This document shows, piece by piece, positions 58,071-64,000 of a stretch of DNA of 64,000 nt. The notes beneath the pieces are model-generated. The model ran no database searches. It was not told the origin of the DNA and was given only the letters and a program-made list of their open reading frames with translations. Each line of letters opens with the position of its first letter. Within the stretch, counting starts at the first letter, position 1. This stretch comes from Metridium senile. Taxonomy: Eukaryota > Cnidaria > Anthozoa > Actiniaria > Metridiidae. The stretch lies in the NCBI GenBank assembly GCA_949775045.1, contig OX459095.1, positions 26,272,978 through 26,336,977 of the forward strand. Direction: 5' to 3'. A program made the translations under genes and the position numbers.

Positions 58071-60674
58071 TAATAATTTAATAACATTTCAATTTAATAT
58101 ATAAAAAGTGTGGATTAACTTTTATATTTTAACCGGGATTTTAACAGTGTGTCGCGACATGTAATTTATTGGCCTTTCACATCCTACCGCTGACCACATA
58201 ATGGTGCAGGCTCTTGAAAGAATGCACCCTTTGATATCTAGTTGCTATTATTCTTAATTTGGGCTGTGTTACGTTGTTATAAGTGTTGCATGTCGTTTCA
58301 GCATGTGAAAATCATCTATTGATACCAACTAATTCATAAAATTAGAGTGTACAAGGCATTCTCTGGTAGCTGTAGTATTATAAATGACGCTATAAAATAA
58401 ATACCACATTGTGTTCTCTTCCTCTTCTCTCTGTTCCATTCTTCCTCCACTCGGTAAGGAATGCCTAGCTAAAAGCTGAATTGGCGCCTAGTTCGAGGAG
58501 CGAATACTGAATTCACATTATGATAAATATTATGATAGTCACTACTTACCTCAAAATCTTTTAGTCCACAAGGAATCGTTCCCAATCCATCTCATCTATT
58601 TCTCAAGTTGGTACCATCTCCAGTCAAACTATCGTTTAGCCCAATTCTACAAGGCGTTAATTGCTAGCACATTAGTAGCAAAAATCCAATACACTTTATA
58701 GGCGACGAAACTGTGCTAAGAATCAATGCTCACCTACTTTCTCTGTCTTGTCGACCAATCAATATCATTACGAAGAGATCTGTACAAGACGTATGAAGTA
58801 ACAAGAAGGGAGCAATGATCAACTTTGCGTGTATTTTGATTTCTCTGAGGGAATTGATTGCTTAAAATTGAAGCGATTGTAATAAAAGTATAAAGCAATT
58901 TATCTATTTGATTGGGGTAATGTTCACGGTAAGACTTCAAAGGCCCAATGTAAAGTAGTTAATCGACTATCCACTTAGACGATTGGCGACGAAAAAAACC
59001 CGCAGAACTCACGGACACCTCAACATCCGAACACAAATGCAAAAGTAACTTGACCAAAACTTTGTTTATGTAAACGTAAGGTGTTTTTAATTTTGCATTT
59101 GTTCTATTCTATTGTGCTGGTACTCCCGTGAACATTTCGGAGTAAATCGAAATGTTTTCATTAATAAATCATGATATAAAGATCTAGATACGGCTTTTAG
59201 TCAACTTTGGGCTCAATGCGGGAGGCAAAACTAGAGTTTTAAAAACAAACTTTTAAGGACTTATAACATCACTTTACTTTGTCGCTTTTAATTTAATGAT
59301 GATGGGCTACCACAATATTGATTTTATTTAAGCGTAGAGACTATTGAAGGAAATATTAAATTCAAAAACATTTGGGAGGAGGGAAAGAAGGAAAGAAAGA
59401 AGGAAAGCAGCTAATAAATAATGAGAAAGTATTAATAATAAGACCAAACAACGTAAAAATTAACTAAAAACGTGAAAGTAAAAGGGAAAGAGAAAAGAAA
59501 ATGTTGATGATAGGAAAGAATAGAAGAGGATAAATTGATAAAAGGGTTTAGTTAAAGAGTGAGAAAAAGAAAGAAAAAAAGAAAATAACAAATAAACGAT
59601 CTCAATAATTAATACAATTCACATGTAATGTTTTCAATTTTCCTTTCATTATAAATCAATCAACCCATTGTTGGTTTGTTAGTTGCGTATTAATATTTTT
59701 ATCAATTTTTCCCTTTCTTCCTCTTTCACCGCTAATGAGGAACGCCTCTCACAAAACTACAAAAAACATTCGATCGACAGTCACTAGCTAAGCCTAGTTC
59801 AAACGTCACATCTCACATGTGCCGAATAAAATGCAAATGAATTCAAACAATAAGTTTTGTTTATTTGCTGATATAAATGAAAACTAGCGAGTAAACTAGT
59901 CACAAGTATAGGCTGCGTCGGTGTTTTATATAAACGATAGGTAAAACATTTGTAACACCGTAAAAAAAATGTTGCCTTCGTCGGAGTAAAATAGATTAGG
60001 CACATGTAAGTTGCGACGTTTGAACTTAGGCCTAAGGAACAAAATAATGGACTTGATAACTGAATCTGGCCGGCCGGTTGAATGTACGCAATCACAATTT
60101 TATTCCAGTGTACATTTTTATGAGACAAAAAAGAGTTTCAACTCATCTTTTATGCATAAAACAATTTATTTCATATATAGTCAGATTTACCCATGAGACT
60201 GAGAACTGACATAAAAATCAATGCAATTTTTCACTAGTGTCAAAAAGTCATAAGCCTGATCATCAATTTTTGACTGGTGACAATTTTTCTATAAGCTCAT
60301 TTCTTACTTGGAAAAAAGGGAAATATAATTATTCTCGGAAAATGGGTTTTGATTCTGATTCATCATTGCATTGGACTATAAATGGCTTCCTGGCGAGACA
60401 TCAAACGGCGCAAACAAGCTATGTACATAAAAATATAGATGGTATCTCAGTATCTATGGAATATCACAATTAGACCATGTAAAGTGCATAAACGATTTTT
60501 ATTCACTCGTTGCTTCGTACAAGACTCACATTATCGTGTTTTGATGCTTCGCAACTCGTACATGAATAAAAATCGTTTGTTCGCATTTTGCATGGAATAA
60601 TCTCTATGTATTGGTTGGTTTTGCATCGGAGGTTGTTTGAATAACATTATAACACCGGTATATTATCCTTTTTA
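58071..60674. other. Gene-free DNA
   Basis: Purine-rich GAAAGAAAG tract at 59380-59590. No gene supported. Confidence 0.45.
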
Positions 60675-60835
60675 TAACCCTGGCTCCGGAGGGAAAGCGT
60701 AAGAAGGGAAGGCCAAGAGAGACATGGAGGACAACAATTGAAAAAGAGAGGAAAAAGATGAGCGGACAGCGGACAGGCCAAAGTGGATGGAGTTGTTTCT
60801 CGCTTCATGCTCCGCAAGGAGCTAAGAAAAAAGAA
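60675..60835 (+). mobile_element. Non-LTR retrotransposon C-terminal fragment
   Basis: The plus strand reads PEGKRKKGRPRETWRRTIEK, the highly recognisable C-terminal GKRKRGRPKxTWRRT-type sequence of LINE ORF2, followed by a shifted GQSGWS region. It is an isolated 3' remnant, unconnected to the copy at 55.9 kb. Confidence 0.82.
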
Positions 60836-63823
60836 GATATTACCCTTTTTTGAAAACCAACATTTTAGACCGGAGTGAGAGATGGAGGTGGACGTACATT
60901 GAAGTATTTTGTTGTGGTTTTGCCAACAAACCATTGTTACTTTAGAACAGAGAAAATTAAAAAAATATAAAATGGTTGTCAAATTAGCATGATCATGATA
61001 CCAACACTTGTGAACATTATACTCGCCTATCATGGCCTGCTCAAAATGTACGGGACGTTTGTGCTTTTACAACCTCACCAAGGAGGAGAGGGAAAAGGGG
61101 ATACTTTACTTTAAAAATTATTTTAAAAACATCGATGATTCTTTACGCGCCTTTTATAAACTTTGAAGTATTTAATACTGGTATGACATGTATATTTAGT
61201 TACTTTTTGAACCATTATGAAAATTCCGTAACCCAAGTTATCGAAATGCTATTATCAACTTTTTCATTTTTTCTAAATCGATTCCATCTCGTTCCTGGAG
61301 CTTCTTTTGTATTCGTCAAGCCTCCTGAGAGCCTTGGGAACTAGTTTGCGGTCTCATTTCCAGACTGCTCTCTTTTCCTCCTTCAAATTAACGAGACTAT
61401 CAATATTGTATCGTGTGAAAAGCTGCCGTGCGGTAAACCACATTGACTACTATCACCAATACCATCTATCGTGATTTACGGTTCTTCCCACGCAAATCCA
61501 TGTTCTTCTGTCAGCGGGAAATGATTGACATTCGTTTAATCCTCTTTCTTAAAAACCACAGGCAGCCCACATATGAGAACAATATGCAATCAAAATTATG
61601 CACGCAGACAAGAATGGTCTCACGAAATGGTCCTAAGGTCACGTTTAGAGTTCGCCTGAGTCCAAGAAGGTTGAAATATCTTTAATAATAGAACTTTGTT
61701 TGTGTTGTTTCGTTCGTTCAGTTTTACATTATGAAACATTATGAATATATGATTTTCAGTTATTCAGATTTTCATATATATTTTTTTTTTTAAGTAGGAG
61801 TAGGATATTCAATTGGGACGTAAGTTCTCTTTCCTTCTCCCGTTACATCTATATATACTTTCTGAATATTTTTAATATAATATTGAAATTGAAATTGTGT
61901 CATTATATTGTGACAATTATATAAATTAAACTAAACTATAACTTTTCTCTGAATAATTTCTTTTATAAATTATATAAATAGAATTTACCAATTTGTTTCA
62001 ACTCAGTGAGGAAAATAAAAATACCAGCTCACATGTACAAGTGGAATTCTCAACAAAATTCTAAAATGTTTAGTTCTAACTGTACTTTCTAACTGTACTT
62101 TCTTGTACGACCAATTTGAGCAACGATGTTCGGTCGTACGGATGCTGATTAGTATTGTCTACGGGATACATTGTATCTACTGGATAACAAATATATACAA
62201 ACATTAAATAAACTACGTTAAATAGGTCTTATTAGACCCCTGGCTCACGAAAAAGTCTCTACTTAATAAATGTCAATGTTTGAAAAAAAAAAAAAATGTT
62301 TGAAAAAAAAATTGACATCAGAGTACTCCATTCGAGTGCTCCATACATTTTTTGTTCATAGCTAAGAAGCCAATCAGAGCGCGCGTTATAACTTATCTAT
62401 GTTATAATACATATTGATACACGATCAACATGAAGACAAGGCTAGTTGGTCAAGATGAATAATTGTTTTTGATATATTTCAAAATAGATTGAGTTTCAAA
62501 GTTTTGACTGTTCAATTTCTACTTTGTCGTATTCATTTATTTTAGAAATAATATATAATATTTCCTAACTTGTCAACAACTTCTTCGCTTCCTCAATGTT
62601 TTTCCAAATACAACTGATCCTCCTCAGAAATAAGTTTCTTTTTTCGAGAATTCTCTTTCGTATTTTAATTAAGGTATTAAATTAAAAGAACATCTCTGAA
62701 GAACATTGTATATTGGGAAACAATTAAGGCATGAAAATATTACGATTACAGCACAGTCACTTGCTGACTGTTCAATGAACGAGACTTTTTTTGGACTCGG
62801 TCACGTGTATGGATAGTGCATAGCAACGGGATTTTGCTTTTTTGCTATTGTTGGGCAATTGTTGTGCAGGATATTTTCTTTTCATACCCATCCATCCTGC
62901 AACTATCCACTCATTCATACCTTGTTCAACTGTCCGCGTGATTCTATCTTGACGACTACTTGATCATCTTTGTTCGCTGATAATGACGAAGAGAAAAATA
63001 TCAAATTAACTTTTCTTAACTTTTATCTAACATTTCTGCGATTGTTTTGTCACTAACCGGTTTCTTTAGAAACACCGCAACCCATTTTAAATGGCGTTTA
63101 GTGTAAAAAGTATTTCAAAATGTGTAAATTTGCTATTTTCTGACGAGACGAAGCGAAAACATTCGTTGCGCGAAAACAGCGAAAAGGGGAAGAATGGAAA
63201 GTTGCGCGCGCTTTTATATTGTGGCGAAATCTACGTCACAGTTACGTCACAATAAGAATTAGAATCCCAAATAAGGCTAAACGATGACGTTGTATGAAAA
63301 TCTTGTTCTAATTATCTGTCAGTTACATAGCAACTAACTATTTAAATGATTGACACCTGTCAAAACATTTGTTACGTAAGGAAATAATTATCTGGAAAAA
63401 CATCGCTTTACTACATCGCGCGCAATTCTAAATATGTGGTTTCTTTGAAAAAACTTTTACTTTCAAGCACCTTTTTAAGACGCAAGACTTTTAAACATTT
63501 CAATTTTTCGCCAATATCAATAGTTTGTTTACACCTAATTGCATGAACGTTGTCCTGACTTTTGTATTTTAGTGGGAAAGGAATGAATTAAAAGACAAAA
63601 GAAGATTACTCAAGCTCAACTTTCTTTTGTCCAGAATTTTGGTTTCGATTTGAATTCCATCCTGATTTCTTTTTGGTGGAATGGAAAGCACCCAAAGTAT
63701 AACTAGGTTGATTTTGATCGATGCATTTCGGAGGAATAAACACAACTAGACCAAGTTGTTTTACAGACGTATTTTAATAAACTGATTTGGTATTTATAAA
63801 TATTCCCAAGTACCTCTCTTTAG
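60836..63823. other. Gene-free AT-rich DNA
   Basis: No gene or RNA supported. 61135-61345 and 61443-61685 hold short ORFs without motifs. Confidence 0.45.
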
Positions 63824-63918
63824 GACCTCTTTAGTCTCCCTCGCAGCCGTTATCAGTGTCCCCACTGGGGTACAGGAAGCCCGACACTAATAACGGCTGC
63901 AAGGGAGACTATTTAAGA
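63824..63918. mobile_element. Short palindromic MITE, family I
   Basis: Arms AGTCTCCCTCGCAGCCGTTA and TAACGGCTGCAAGGGAGACT, extended by TCAGTGTC/GACACTAA inside and AGGACCTC/GACCTC outside, around a 22-nt centre. A further single arm occurs at 15190-15216. Confidence 0.88.
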
Positions 63919-64000
63919 CCTCACAGATCATTAAAACACAGGGACTTCATTAATCATTGCATTAATATGAGATGATAGAAATTGCACCATGCACGTTTTC

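Overview
The window looks like nuclear DNA of a marine invertebrate, most likely an anthozoan cnidarian. Reasons: it is AT-rich, its host genes have GT-AG introns, and it carries tRNA-derived SINEs and non-autonomous repeats that resemble those I know from corals and sea anemones, plus non-LTR retrotransposon remnants and a Polinton/adintovirus-type element. The clade assignment rests on remembered repeat families and has not been searched.

Layout. 1-3380 holds part of an integrated Polinton/adintovirus-like element: a packaging ATPase on the minus strand (open at the left edge), a divergent intergenic region with a 25-bp hairpin minisatellite and an intact tRNA-Trp(CCA), then two plus-strand ORFs. 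3380-16100 is gene-free and holds foldback elements, several MITE families and micro/minisatellites. 16158-18655 is a three-exon GT29 sialyltransferase gene (ST6GalNAc-like) whose L, S and III motifs can be recognised, but which has Arg where the motif VS His is expected. 18656-24460 is gene-free and packed with MITEs, a SINE and short duplications.

A minus-strand gene covers 49664 down to 24464. I assembled it from seven phase-compatible exons. It encodes a protein of at least 661 residues with an AbfB-like beta-trefoil, a pair of Tudor-like (DUF4537-type) modules and a long Ser/Thr/Asn-rich tail. Its 13.7-kb first intron contains two large satellites: a 38-bp array of about 2 kb and a 26-bp array of about 5.9 kb, both with higher-order periodicity. 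49665-64000 has no convincing host gene and contains microsatellites, foldback elements, a 27-bp minisatellite, decayed LINE fragments and a second SINE.

The three gene blocks show no functional link. The points most worth following up are the tRNA gene inside a viral-type divergent promoter region, the motif-VS-substituted sialyltransferase, the AbfB/Tudor-like architecture, and the large higher-order satellites inside one intron.
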